DNA from: Thermococcus sp. 4557
Lineage (GTDB): Archaea > Methanobacteriota_B > Thermococci > Thermococcales > Thermococcaceae
DNA: 64,000 bases
Assembly (NCBI RefSeq): GCF_000221185.1
Contig: NC_015865.1
Span: 1,240,001-1,304,000, forward strand
Direction: 5' to 3'
The translations under genes were made by a program, and so were the position numbers. The notes beneath the pieces are model-generated. The model did not search any database, was not told where the DNA came from, and saw only the letters and a program-made list of their open reading frames with translations. How positions within the stretch are numbered: position 1 is the stretch's first letter; each line of letters starts with the position of its first letter. This document shows positions 27,521 to 36,010 of this stretch, one piece after another.

Positions 27521-30500
27521 ATGAGGAAAGCAGTAGGAGTGTTGCTGATAACCCTCCTGCTGGGATCGATAGTAGCGGCGGCAGGGAGTACGGTCTACGC
27601 CACCACCGTTGAAGCCCAGGACGACCCGTACGAGAAATTCTGGGAAATCCTCAACAAGGAAGCCGAACTCGTGGTCCAATTCAATGCTACCGGGAACATC
27701 GTCCTCGCCAGAGAACTGATTCAAAACTCTCGCATTGGTGCAGAGAATGCAGCCAACATTTCAGCTTTAATCTGGCAGGCTCTGGAAGAACTGAAGGCTT
27801 CCGGCGTGAAGACGCACTACACTGCGGAAGAATTGAGGGAAATAGCTCGGAACATCAGCCGGAACGGTCTCCCCCAAGAGACGGTAGAGGCTCTAAAGAC
27901 CCAAGGCTGGACTGATGAGCAGATTCAAGCATTGGAAGATTACATTGCCAAGAACGCTGGTGAGATTAATGAGGACTTCAACATGACGGCTTTCCTCGAG
28001 GAGTTTTCCATGGCCTTCATTGATGTAGCGTTCAAATACAACGAGTACGAAACATGGACGCTAAAGAAATGGAAATGGATTCATTCTGCCGAATTCCAGC
28101 AGACCCGTGACAATGAGATAATAAACCCAACACTCGCCAAAGGCTGGCTTGAATTCTATAAAGCTTACTCCTCCAGGGATTACAAGGGAATGGAGAAGAA
28201 AGCTCGTCAGTTGAGAGATTCAATGTACGAACTGCTGACTGGTGAAAAAATATCCGGTAATCTGACCTTCCTCAAAGATGAGAAAGTTGTAACCCAAACA
28301 GGAATGATCAAGAGTGTCAACCATACCACAAACGGTTCCTTAGTCTTCACAGTGCTAGTTACTATTCCAGATGGCGATTATCTAATCTGGAATGCTACTA
28401 CTTATTACTGGCACAATGCATTAAATGCCTACGAATTGCTAGATAATGTTCTTACATTGGCAACCGCAATAGCGTCTGGAAACGAAAATTGGGAAACTGA
28501 AAGTATTTTACACCAGAAAGTTGCCGAATTAAAAGATTCTCTAAAGGTCGTAATAGTCAAAAGTGAGAGTTATAGAACTAGGAAAAAAGATGAACCAATA
28601 AAACCCACAGAGCCGATATATCCAATAAACCCGAAACTCCCCGTACAGCCAGTATATGCAGGTTCTACAGAAGAGCCCACAATATCAACAGAACCCTTTA
28701 CCAGCATAGTCACAATAACCCCTGCCGATGAAATCACCACAATAGCCCTGAATCCAGAAGACAGCCAGAGAATCTTAGAGATAAACCATATAACGATCAC
28801 TCCAGTCGAAGTATCAACAGACTATGCAACATACAAGGTCTCAATGGACATCACGGCCAGTAAGGCAAGTGCCGTGAACGTGAAGGTGAAAATCGAAGGA
28901 ACAGAGCTTGAGTACTCCAAAAACATCGGAGCTATAAACAACGGGGAAACCATCACAGTTGAGAGTACAATCAGCGGAAGAGTTTATGGGGATTACGAAG
29001 TGGAAGTCAGCGGAAAGATTAAGGTGACGTATCAGTTCATCACGGAATATCGCACCAACTCAGAAAGCGGCTTAAATCTAGATGATACTTCCTCAAAATA
29101 TTCAACACGCCAAGCCGTTGAGGAGTACTCCTCAACGATAAAGCTTCAATACGACCCCACAAAGAACATAGACGTTGAAGTCACAACAATCCCTCAGAGC
29201 AGAAATATTGAAGAGGGTGACTCCGTCCAATTCAAAATAAAAGTTAGCAACCTCAATCCCTTCAGCGTTACTGGCAACTACTCCCTGAAAGTTGAAGTAC
29301 CGTACATGGTCGAAAATAACCTCATAGAAAGTAAATTCAAAGAGTTTACCGGCTCTCTTTCGCTTCAGGGATTCGACGACTCAACTGTGTACGTTGGAAG
29401 TGTAACCTATCCCAAGCATGGAACTTACAAGTACGAGGGCTACTTTAAGGTGGGACAGTACTACAAGAAGTTCAACGGTACCATAGAAGTCAAACCACGT
29501 CCAGATGATGACTCCCCAAGCATCAAAATCACCCCACTGGACTGGCCATCAACTGCCCGCAGAGGAAATACCGTCCGCTTTAAGGTACAGCTCGACAGCA
29601 CGTACAAAGATGACAGAGAGGCAAAGATAGAACTGATAATAGACGACGAACTTTCTCCAGTCCACACGGTTGAGACGTCTGTTAAAGGAGGGTCCAGCAC
29701 CATGGTGACGCTCTCATGGAACGTTCCGAGCGCCTTTCCTATAGGTGAGCACAGTGTAAAAGTGAAGGTCATGTCAAGACACGTTAATTCAAACGATCCA
29801 TGGGACCTCGAAGCCAGCGAGACAAAGTCAATTACAATCCAGAACCTTAACGACAGGTTCGGTATTAAGTTGGTCGCTTACCCGACTGAGCTTGAGGGTG
29901 GCGGAGAAGTGTATTTGCAAGTGAAGGCGTGGAATTACGATGGATCAATGATTCCAGTTAGAGGATTCATTGAAATCAATGGGAAACGGGAAAATATTGA
30001 CGCTAAAATTCCGATCAGCGCTAACGGTGATCCCATAATAACACTCAGACGGAACATCGTTGGAGTCGGCGTTCACACGATCAAAGTATTCCTCGACAAT
30101 CACGATGGCGAACCTAACGGAGCAGGAGAAGAGCACTGGAGCGAAGCGACAGTGGAAGTGAAGTCAATGAACGGAACAGAACTCAAACAAGTGAGCTTTG
30201 AGTGCGATAATCCTAAATTCAACTGGAACGGAATAGAATACAAGGCCACATTAGTGTGCAAGGCATTTGTCTATAATCCCACTCAAGAAAATGTCTTCTT
30301 GAACGCTGTGAGTGTTAGCGAGTGGCATACTGATAACTCAGACTTTACGCGATCTCTTGGCTCCTCGTGGACAGTTGAGTATCCCACCGTAATACAGAGC
30401 TCTGAAACTGCTACGATAATCTTCAAGAACACAGCACACACAGGACTCATCACGCTTGAAAGAGACCTGTTTGGAGATTATATCTCAATATCGCTGAAGT

Positions 30501-30748
30501 ATGTGGTGTCCCCACAAAATGGAAACGACATTATATTCACAGGCATTGACACAATAAACATAGGGCAAGATAACAAGGACGTGATAGTAGACGTTGGAAC
30601 CAATGTTATACTTGTGGGAGCAGACGTCAAAGCAGGGATCACAATATTGAAACTGGCACGTAATGGTGAGGTGGTGAGTGCTTTCAAAAATTCATGGCCC
30701 TACCTAGTGAGCTTCTTTAGATGGGCGTGGCCAAAGCTCCACAATTGA
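27521..30748 (+). CDS. Large secreted multidomain protein, putative polymorphic-toxin-type carrier
   Basis: 1075 residues. A signal peptide (RKAVGVLLITLLLGSIVAAAG) is followed by a helical N-terminal region to about 300 and a proline-rich linker near 356-380 (EPIKPTEPIYPINP). At least four beta-sandwich, Ig/CARDB-like units then run to about 880. The C-terminal about 212 residues begin at a junction (NGAGEEHWSEATVEVKS, about 867-883). They contain a Cys pair 17 residues apart and end in an aromatic tail, WPYLVSFFRWAWPKLHN. The same junction sequence starts two orphan C-terminal modules downstream. I recognise no catalytic motif. Secretion and modular build are seen; a toxin or recognition role is inferred. 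Confidence 0.8.
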   Translation: MRKAVGVLLITLLLGSIVAAAGSTVYATTVEAQDDPYEKFWEILNKEAELVVQFNATGNIVLARELIQNSRIGAENAANISALIWQALEELKASGVKTHYTAEELREIARNISRNGLPQETVEALKTQGWTDEQIQALEDYIAKNAGEINEDFNMTAFLEEFSMAFIDVAFKYNEYETWTLKKWKWIHSAEFQQTRDNEIINPTLAKGWLEFYKAYSSRDYKGMEKKARQLRDSMYELLTGEKISGNLTFLKDEKVVTQTGMIKSVNHTTNGSLVFTVLVTIPDGDYLIWNATTYYWHNALNAYELLDNVLTLATAIASGNENWETESILHQKVAELKDSLKVVIVKSESYRTRKKDEPIKPTEPIYPINPKLPVQPVYAGSTEEPTISTEPFTSIVTITPADEITTIALNPEDSQRILEINHITITPVEVSTDYATYKVSMDITASKASAVNVKVKIEGTELEYSKNIGAINNGETITVESTISGRVYGDYEVEVSGKIKVTYQFITEYRTNSESGLNLDDTSSKYSTRQAVEEYSSTIKLQYDPTKNIDVEVTTIPQSRNIEEGDSVQFKIKVSNLNPFSVTGNYSLKVEVPYMVENNLIESKFKEFTGSLSLQGFDDSTVYVGSVTYPKHGTYKYEGYFKVGQYYKKFNGTIEVKPRPDDDSPSIKITPLDWPSTARRGNTVRFKVQLDSTYKDDREAKIELIIDDELSPVHTVETSVKGGSSTMVTLSWNVPSAFPIGEHSVKVKVMSRHVNSNDPWDLEASETKSITIQNLNDRFGIKLVAYPTELEGGGEVYLQVKAWNYDGSMIPVRGFIEINGKRENIDAKIPISANGDPIITLRRNIVGVGVHTIKVFLDNHDGEPNGAGEEHWSEATVEVKSMNGTELKQVSFECDNPKFNWNGIEYKATLVCKAFVYNPTQENVFLNAVSVSEWHTDNSDFTRSLGSSWTVEYPTVIQSSETATIIFKNTAHTGLITLERDLFGDYISISLKYVVSPQNGNDIIFTGIDTINIGQDNKDVIVDVGTNVILVGADVKAGITILKLARNGEVVSAFKNSWPYLVSFFRWAWPKLHN

Positions 30749-30762
30749 GGGAGGTGATGAAT

Positions 30763-31284
30763 ATGTTAGACGAAAAACTACTAATCCTTTTCTTATTTGT
30801 TTTTTCCGGTATTTATGGGACATTTATATATCAAGGAAAGACTACAAAGGGATTTAAAATATCTATTACCATTCTGCTTTCATTATACATAGCAGGAAAA
30901 ATACTCTCAGAATCTGATTCCAAGCTATGGGGATTATTAGTACCTGTATTAGTGTTCTATCTCACGAGTATTGGGTACTACTCATTAATGGATATCAACG
31001 GACGTCTTGATGAATTCCTTTCAGGAAGAAAGAGACAAGAATGGAACCCGAGGAATATTTTCGCTCTAACTCTGTTAATCCTTTTGTTTGAGATTGTTCC
31101 ATTGATTGCGGTATACCTTACCACTCACAGTGTTTTCCTTTCTATTACAGTTGGACTTGGCACAGGCCTTTTCTTTTTCACTTTGCCGAATTTTGACAAA
31201 ATGACGTTTAAGTTTGTGTTTAACATCTACACAATCTTAACAGTTGTGACGACAGTATTACTCGTTTCAGGATTATGTGTGTAG
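30763..31284 (+). CDS. Small membrane protein after the full-length tip, candidate immunity protein A
   Basis: 173 residues with about five or six hydrophobic helices (for example ILFLFVFSGIYGTFIYQ). The start is ATG 30763 with GAGGTGA upstream, 14 nt after the stop of the 1075-residue gene, so it is probably cotranscribed. AT-rich codon use matches the island. It has no known family. Its position directly after the variable tip is that of an immunity protein, and a multi-spanning membrane protein would suit a membrane-active tip. Confidence 0.65.
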   Translation: MLDEKLLILFLFVFSGIYGTFIYQGKTTKGFKISITILLSLYIAGKILSESDSKLWGLLVPVLVFYLTSIGYYSLMDINGRLDEFLSGRKRQEWNPRNIFALTLLILLFEIVPLIAVYLTTHSVFLSITVGLGTGLFFFTLPNFDKMTFKFVFNIYTILTVVTTVLLVSGLCV

Positions 31285-31298
31285 TGGAGGTGATGTGA

Positions 31299-31646
31299 GT
31301 GCTAGCAGTTGAGGGTAGATTTGTAATTCCCGCTTTTATGTTTTTTATCTCAGTAGCAAGCACGTTTTATCTTGCAAAGTATCTAATCCTGCAATTTATA
31401 ATCACCGCGTATATTGTTGGATTCCTCGCCGTGTATTGGAAGAAAAGGTTATCTCCCAAGGAGAAAACCATGATAGTCATTGTAGTTAGTTTTCCACTGT
31501 ATTTTCTTCCAGCATGGGCGGTGACGGATAATATAACTCTCGCCCTCTCACTTGGAGCATTGTGGGACATTTCCACAGGCTTAGGAATTCATACAACACT
31601 AACAAAAAGACCAGATGGGAATCAAACATGGCCAAGTAGTAGCTAG
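31299..31646 (+). CDS. Small membrane protein, second candidate partner of the first tip
   Basis: 115 residues from a GTG start preceded by GGAGGTGATGT, 14 nt after the previous gene. Three to four hydrophobic segments (IPAFMFFISVASTFYLAKYL and IVIVVSFPLYFLPAWA). No recognised family. The same composition and tight spacing suggest one transcription unit with the secreted protein. Confidence 0.55.
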   Translation: MLAVEGRFVIPAFMFFISVASTFYLAKYLILQFIITAYIVGFLAVYWKKRLSPKEKTMIVIVVSFPLYFLPAWAVTDNITLALSLGALWDISTGLGIHTTLTKRPDGNQTWPSSS

Positions 31647-31676
31647 TGTCCTTTAGCCTCTAGTTTTTAAACTATT

Positions 31677-32390
31677 GACAGAGAACCAAACGAAGCAGGA
31701 GAAGAGCACTGGAGCGAGGTGAAAGTGGAAGTAAAGTCATGGAAAGCAGATTTGAAGTTAGAATGCGATGATGAAGTTGTGCTGGGTGAAAATGATGTAG
31801 ACGACCTTGACTGTACTTTATACTTATTCCGAACTAACCCAGAAGAATCGGTGCAAGTCAGAATATCAGGAATCGACGTTGGGGGAGCAAAAGTCTGGCC
31901 AAGCGAGTTTAAAGGACTCACATTGTCAAAGGATACTCTTAGAGTGACTCCGAATGATCCAGATGACGAGATCCACATCAAGATTACGATAGATGAGAAC
32001 TTTGCAGAGTTTTACTTTGGGATCGATCCTCGCTTCCCATGGCACTCTTATGTGGATAAACTTGCCATGGAGCAACCTTGGGAGATAGTGATACACTTTG
32101 AGAATGCGCCACCAATAAGCACGACATTCCAGATACTAAAGAACAGCGGCACCACGATTGAAGACGCAGTTGAATACGGCGGTTCGGGAACATTTGTAGT
32201 GACAGAGATACTCGAAAAAGCAGGATATATAACAACCGAGGCAACAGGACCTGGATCACTGGCAGTTGTTGGATCTAAACTATTCGGATATGTTGGATTA
32301 CTCCTCTTCGTATCAGATATAGCGGAGGAAGCATATTTTTATGGCTGGAGACAGCCAAGAGATTTCGATAACGATGGTTTTGTGGGGTGA
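31677..32390 (+). pseudogene. Orphan C-terminal module 2 (no start codon or ribosome site of its own)
   Basis: The frame opens after TAA at 31668 and reads EPNEAGEEHWSEVKVEVKSW. A 57-bp stretch (31683-31739) matches the internal junction of the full-length gene (30110-30166) at 51 of 57 positions. A Cys-pair domain follows, then a wholly different tip with a hydrophobic helix (VGSKLFGYVGLLLFVSDIA), ending at TGA 32390. A GTG at 31719 exists but lies inside the junction without a ribosome site. It looks like a silent cassette that could be exchanged into the long gene by recombination. Not decayed: about 235 open codons. Confidence 0.7.
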
Positions 32391-32394
32391 TACC

Positions 32395-32916
32395 ATGGAC
32401 GAACTCCGCGTTCATAACATTCTGACTTTTTATCTTCCTCTTTTGATTTTGACTAGTTTTATGTACGAATTCTTGAATAAGAACTCTAGGGCGCTGATTT
32501 ATGTTGTGGGATATTTGATAGCATATCTGGCAATTAGACTTGAAATTCATCACTACACCCACAAATGGAGTGCACATAGAGATCCGGAGGTTATCAAAAT
32601 TCTTTTGATTTATAACCTGCTTGCAGTGGGTTTTCTATTACCTACTCTTCTTGCGTATTCAACAAAAGCAACTCTTATCAGGAATATCATGATTTACATT
32701 ATTGTTGTACTTGTCCTGTATGTGCCAATTTCCAAAATGATCGTTAGATTATTAGGACGTGGGTTATTTATCTTATCCTTTGGATCTTCGCTTGTAATCT
32801 TCATAATCACGCAAAACATTCTAGAACCCACGATATTCGCTCTCCTTAGTTTATGGACATACTTGGTACTGAAACATGATTTAGTAGCTTATACCCAAGA
32901 AAGGAGCGTTAGCTAA
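32395..32916 (+). CDS. Small membrane protein after module 2, candidate immunity protein B
   Basis: 173 residues and five to six hydrophobic helices (VLVLYVPISKMIVRLLGRGL is one region). ATG 32395 lies 5 nt after the stop of module 2, with GGGTGAT as ribosome site. An in-frame ATG at 32341 is inside module 2 and unlikely. The island's AT-rich codon use applies. It has no recognised family. Being kept intact beside a silent cassette fits an immunity gene that must move with its tip. Confidence 0.6.
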   Translation: MDELRVHNILTFYLPLLILTSFMYEFLNKNSRALIYVVGYLIAYLAIRLEIHHYTHKWSAHRDPEVIKILLIYNLLAVGFLLPTLLAYSTKATLIRNIMIYIIVVLVLYVPISKMIVRLLGRGLFILSFGSSLVIFIITQNILEPTIFALLSLWTYLVLKHDLVAYTQERSVS

Positions 32917-32954
32917 AACATAAGCTCTCCTCAAAAGACTGTGACCAAAACTAG

Positions 32955-33682
32955 ATGAACAAGAGGAGAACACTGGAGCGAGGTGAAAGTGGAAGTGAAA
33001 ACTGACGACAAACTTAAACAGGTAACATCGGACTGCAATCCACTGTACTCCAAATATAACATGGGAGACTATGAAGCAACTCTCACTTGCCGACTAACAA
33101 TATACAATGGATACAATTAAAAGTAACGGGAGACATTGTTTCAAGCATAAACGCCTCGATATTAAACAGATATCTGCAACTCCAACCAGGAAGCACCTCT
33201 CCAGTGATCAGTTACATTGATCCCAAAACAATACCCGCCAAAGGTTACGCCACCATAACTTCCACCGCACACTTCAAAATACCAAAACCCGATATCTTTG
33301 TAATTGGAGACATATTCCCATATTGGGAAGACGCATAGAATGATATTCAAGTGGAGGGGATTTATGGAGCAAGGGTTCCAGTAAAAATAATTCATGACGT
33401 GCCTTTTGATAAACTCGGGATTCGGCGCTTCACTCTTCAAAGCAGTACCTACGTGGAAGTAGACCACATAGCAGTAGTTGCAGACATTGCTGCCGATACA
33501 TACTTAACGTACAAACTTGGATCAAAAGTTCAGCCTATTGCTAATATCAAGTTTATCAAAGATGCTCTCAATAAGCTCCACCAGAAGTCAAGGAGAAGGT
33601 AAAACCAATAATCGGACAGATAAGTGTCAATTGGCTTGCTAATTGGATGAAAGAGTACGCTATAACATGGTGGAGGGGATGA
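32955..33682 (+). pseudogene. Orphan C-terminal module 3, decayed by frameshifts and a stop
   Basis: It begins with the junction (GEHWSEVKVEVK, 32964-32999), then LKQVTSDCNPLYSKYNMG, close to the pre-tip domain of the full-length gene including both cysteines. The first frame stops at about 33118. Homology resumes in another frame (from about 33090), which has TAG at 33336-33338 and stops at 33602. A third frame then gives SVNWLANWMKEYAITWWRG and TGA at 33680-33682. At least two shifts and one internal stop mean it is broken as it stands. Confidence 0.65.
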
Positions 33683-34410
33683 TAGATGTCGGAAAGGGTG
33701 CCCTTCAAGGGGATATGGAAGTCTCTCTTTTTATTTATCTCTTTAGTCTCTTACAGTTAGGAATTGCAGTTCTCTTGCATCATGAAGGTGCTCATTCAAC
33801 CAAAGTTCTGGGATTGCTGACAATGCCTGTAATTCTAATCCTGTTTTTCTTAGTATACGTCGGGGATGATCCCAAGTTTGCAGGGTTCTTCTTTTATTGG
33901 CTAGGTTTTTTGATGGTCGCAAGCATAAAAGCATCACTTCCTGTTAGGATACTGATTTTTGTCGGTTTGCCGGCATTCTGGTTTTTCGTGTATTTAGATT
34001 TAAGGAACGTACGCTGGACTTTGCTCTTGGAAAGGGTTTTCAATATGGGTAAAGTCGCCTCTTTGCTTCTTGCGATAATAGCCATCGTAAGCCTTGTGGG
34101 GATTAATTACAAACTGTTCGTCATCTCAGAGGCATCTATGTATAGGATTTTCCTCATTATCTGTGAAGTAATAGTATTTGTAGTCCTTTACAAATTAGCT
34201 AGCTCACAAAATGAGAGCACTAAGAAGAAAATAATCAAACTCACACCGTGGGTTTATATATTCTTGTACATCCCATTAGTTCCGACTACAGTGGACCTTT
34301 GGGCAGGCCTTTTACTGCTGATTGTCGGCCCCATTGCATGGGCACTTCTCTTGACACTTGTGATGATGACATCACTAAGAACAAAAGACGTCGAAGGAGG
34401 CGGAACATGA
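33679..34410 (+). CDS. Membrane protein after module 3, candidate immunity protein C
   Basis: About 243 residues with seven or so hydrophobic helices. The start is uncertain. ATG 33679 overlaps the module-3 stop (ATGA). ATG 33715 is in the same frame. ATG 33686 has the best ribosome site (GGAGGGG) but is in another frame, and its 24-codon peptide hits a stop at 33760, so the 5' end may be frameshifted. A middle segment (RILIFVGLPAFWFFVYLDLRN) resembles one in the gene at 35590-35988, marking them as paralogues. Confidence 0.55.
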   Translation: MIDVGKGALQGDMEVSLFIYLFSLLQLGIAVLLHHEGAHSTKVLGLLTMPVILILFFLVYVGDDPKFAGFFFYWLGFLMVASIKASLPVRILIFVGLPAFWFFVYLDLRNVRWTLLLERVFNMGKVASLLLAIIAIVSLVGINYKLFVISEASMYRIFLIICEVIVFVVLYKLASSQNESTKKKIIKLTPWVYIFLYIPLVPTTVDLWAGLLLLIVGPIAWALLLTLVMMTSLRTKDVEGGGT

Positions 34411-34922
34411 AGGGACTGCTTAGATACATTCCAGCTGTTATCGGCCTGCTTTTTCTGGCTTATTTATTTCACACCGGCGACTATCACTCTGAAACTGCCT
34501 ACCCGTTGCTTCAGCTGAACCTGTATTTAACGGCACTGGTTATAGTGCTTCCATGGTTGGAAGATGAGCGTTTTGGATTTGAAGTGAAAGTCTTTGCGCC
34601 CTTATGGTTGCCGATAGCAGCGGTATTGGCTGGGATGGAGTTCTTGGGCGGTCTTGCAGCAATTTTGTGGTTGACATGGCTATTCCTACCACTCTTCAGG
34701 ATTGATAGTGTGCTTATCTTTCTTAGGAAATTAACGGAGAATCTAAATCTGCGAAAGAATCCAGTGAGGGCGCTAATAATAGTGTTAGCACATCCCTTGT
34801 TAATTGTAGTGTGGTATCATGCAATTTTTGGAGTACAGGCAGTTGTTCTAATGGCAATATATGTTATCTATGTCATTCCCATAGAGTTTAGGAAGTCTAG
34901 AGATACTAAAGATAAAGAGTAG
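34407..34922 (+). CDS. Membrane protein, second partner after module 3
   Basis: 171 residues, five to six hydrophobic helices (GLLRYIPAVIGLLFLAYLF near the start). The ATG overlaps the preceding stop by 4 nt (ATGA) and has AAGGAGG upstream, so the pair is coupled. Two membrane genes after a tip mirror the pair after the full-length gene. It has weak resemblance to the decayed gene at 35028-35510 (a short helix, then an Arg-rich loop, then a helix). No known family. Confidence 0.6.
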   Translation: MKGLLRYIPAVIGLLFLAYLFHTGDYHSETAYPLLQLNLYLTALVIVLPWLEDERFGFEVKVFAPLWLPIAAVLAGMEFLGGLAAILWLTWLFLPLFRIDSVLIFLRKLTENLNLRKNPVRALIIVLAHPLLIVVWYHAIFGVQAVVLMAIYVIYVIPIEFRKSRDTKDKE

Positions 34923-34926
34923 GGGG

Positions 34927-35025
34927 TTGCTAACTGCAGGTCTGTTGGTACTAAATCTCCACGACTGGCTCTTTGGACCAAGACCAAATACCGGTGTAGA
35001 CAATAACAATGTAGTGGGGGGATAA
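34927..35025 (+). pseudogene. Remnant of a fourth tip (last about 32 codons)
   Basis: An open stretch LLTAGLLVLNLHDWLFGPRPNTGVDNNN ends at TAA 35023-35025 with no start of its own. It resembles the end of module 2 (GLLLFVSDIAEEAYFYGWRQPRDFDNDGFVG): a hydrophobic helix, an aromatic/Arg/Pro turn, then an Asp/Asn-rich end. It is followed directly by a ribosome site and a membrane-protein start, as the other tips are. It is short, so chance similarity cannot be excluded. Confidence 0.4.
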
Positions 35026-35027
35026 TT

Positions 35028-35510
35028 ATGAGAGGTGCAATTACAAAAGGTGTAGTGGTTATTGTCACTGCCATTTCAATTATCTTTACTTTTTGGTGGG
35101 GAGAAATTACAAACAGCCAATATTACTACACCTTGTTATATTTTGGAGCCTAGCCTTTGGAATATTGTTCCGGTCTACTACTTGGGAGAAATTCTTTGAA
35201 AAGACAACGTTCATTCCGTACTGAATTACTATTGCAAACTTTGCAGGGGCGTGTCTTGGAAGTCCCATCTTGTGGCTCCTCGTCCTGTTTACCCCATGGC
35301 TTTTAATAGACAAAACGTTCACAATGTGGGAGATTGTGCTAAGTAGGCTCAGGATTACCCCAACTAGAAAGACACGTGCCTTCATGTTCACATTTTTGCC
35401 CTCCGTACTGGCAATCATAATTGATGGGGTTAATATCGGCAGTTTGTATCTGCAAGCCATCGGTATAACATACTCAGGAATGCTTATCCTGGAAATTTCT
35501 CATCAATGAT
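35028..35510 (+). pseudogene. Decayed membrane protein after tip remnant 4
   Basis: ATG 35028 with GGGGGGAT upstream opens a frame of 41 codons (MRGAITKGVVVIVTAISIIF) that stops at 35151-35153. Membrane-helix coding potential continues in another frame up to 35509 (WLLVLFTPWLLIDKTFTMW). A coherent protein would need at least one frame change. It resembles weakly the gene at 34407-34922. It is best read as a degraded immunity-type gene. Confidence 0.45.
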
Positions 35511-35512
35511 CC

Positions 35513-35589
35513 TCCAGCATTAACTGGCTCGCCAATTAGATAAAAGAAGCTGCCATAACGAAAGATTCCGAACATGAGTGGTGGTTAAG
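35513..35589 (+). pseudogene. Remnant of a fifth tip (C-terminal tail)
   Basis: The sequence reads INWLAN, then TAG, then IKEAAITKDSEHEWWLR and a stop. It matches the tail of module 3 (SVNWLANWMKEYAITWWRG) with one Trp codon changed to a stop. DNA from 35520 to 35558 aligns with 33630-33668 without gaps at most positions. It is followed at once by a membrane-protein gene, like the other tips. Confidence 0.5.
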
Positions 35590-35988
35590 ATGAAGAGGGA
35601 ATGCCTGCACTCTATATATTCTCTTTTTCATTTCGACGTTAATTTGGGAATGTTCCTTTCCAAGGGGCCGTTTGGTACGGAGGACATAGTCTTCCTGAGT
35701 TTAGCCCCATTGGTCCTCGCGTTCCTGTTCCTGCTGGAAGACAGCACGACACTGTCCAGCCTAGTTTTTATCTACATTCTATTCGGCCCGATGATGATAC
35801 TCGAAGACCATATTTCCCAGCCATACCGGCTGCTCGTGTTTGTAACAGTACCAGCCCTCTGGGCGGCGGGTTATGAAAATGCACGTAAATGCAGGTACGT
35901 CACATGGAAGAACATCAAAAAATTACTGGCGATAGCAGTTGGACGCCTCACAAAAAATGGCAATGAACGGAGGCCAGGAAATGATTGA
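35590..35988 (+). CDS. Membrane protein after tip remnant 5, candidate immunity protein D
   Basis: 132 residues with three to four hydrophobic segments. The region YRLLVFVTVPALWAAGYENARKCRYVTW parallels the central part of the gene at 33679-34410, which is longer at both ends, so this one may be a shortened relative. ATG 35590 is preceded by GTGGTGG; GTG 35578 is an alternative. It is the last open gene of the island, 22 nt from the hisS stop. Confidence 0.5.
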   Translation: MKRECLHSIYSLFHFDVNLGMFLSKGPFGTEDIVFLSLAPLVLAFLFLLEDSTTLSSLVFIYILFGPMMILEDHISQPYRLLVFVTVPALWAAGYENARKCRYVTWKNIKKLLAIAVGRLTKNGNERRPGND

Positions 35989-36010
35989 AAAGGCCAAAGT
36001 GGAACTAAAA

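Noticed and set aside
31719-32390. Module 2 as an independent 223-residue gene starting at GTG 31719
   Set aside because: The GTG lies within the shared junction sequence, there is no ribosome site, and homology to the long gene extends upstream of it.
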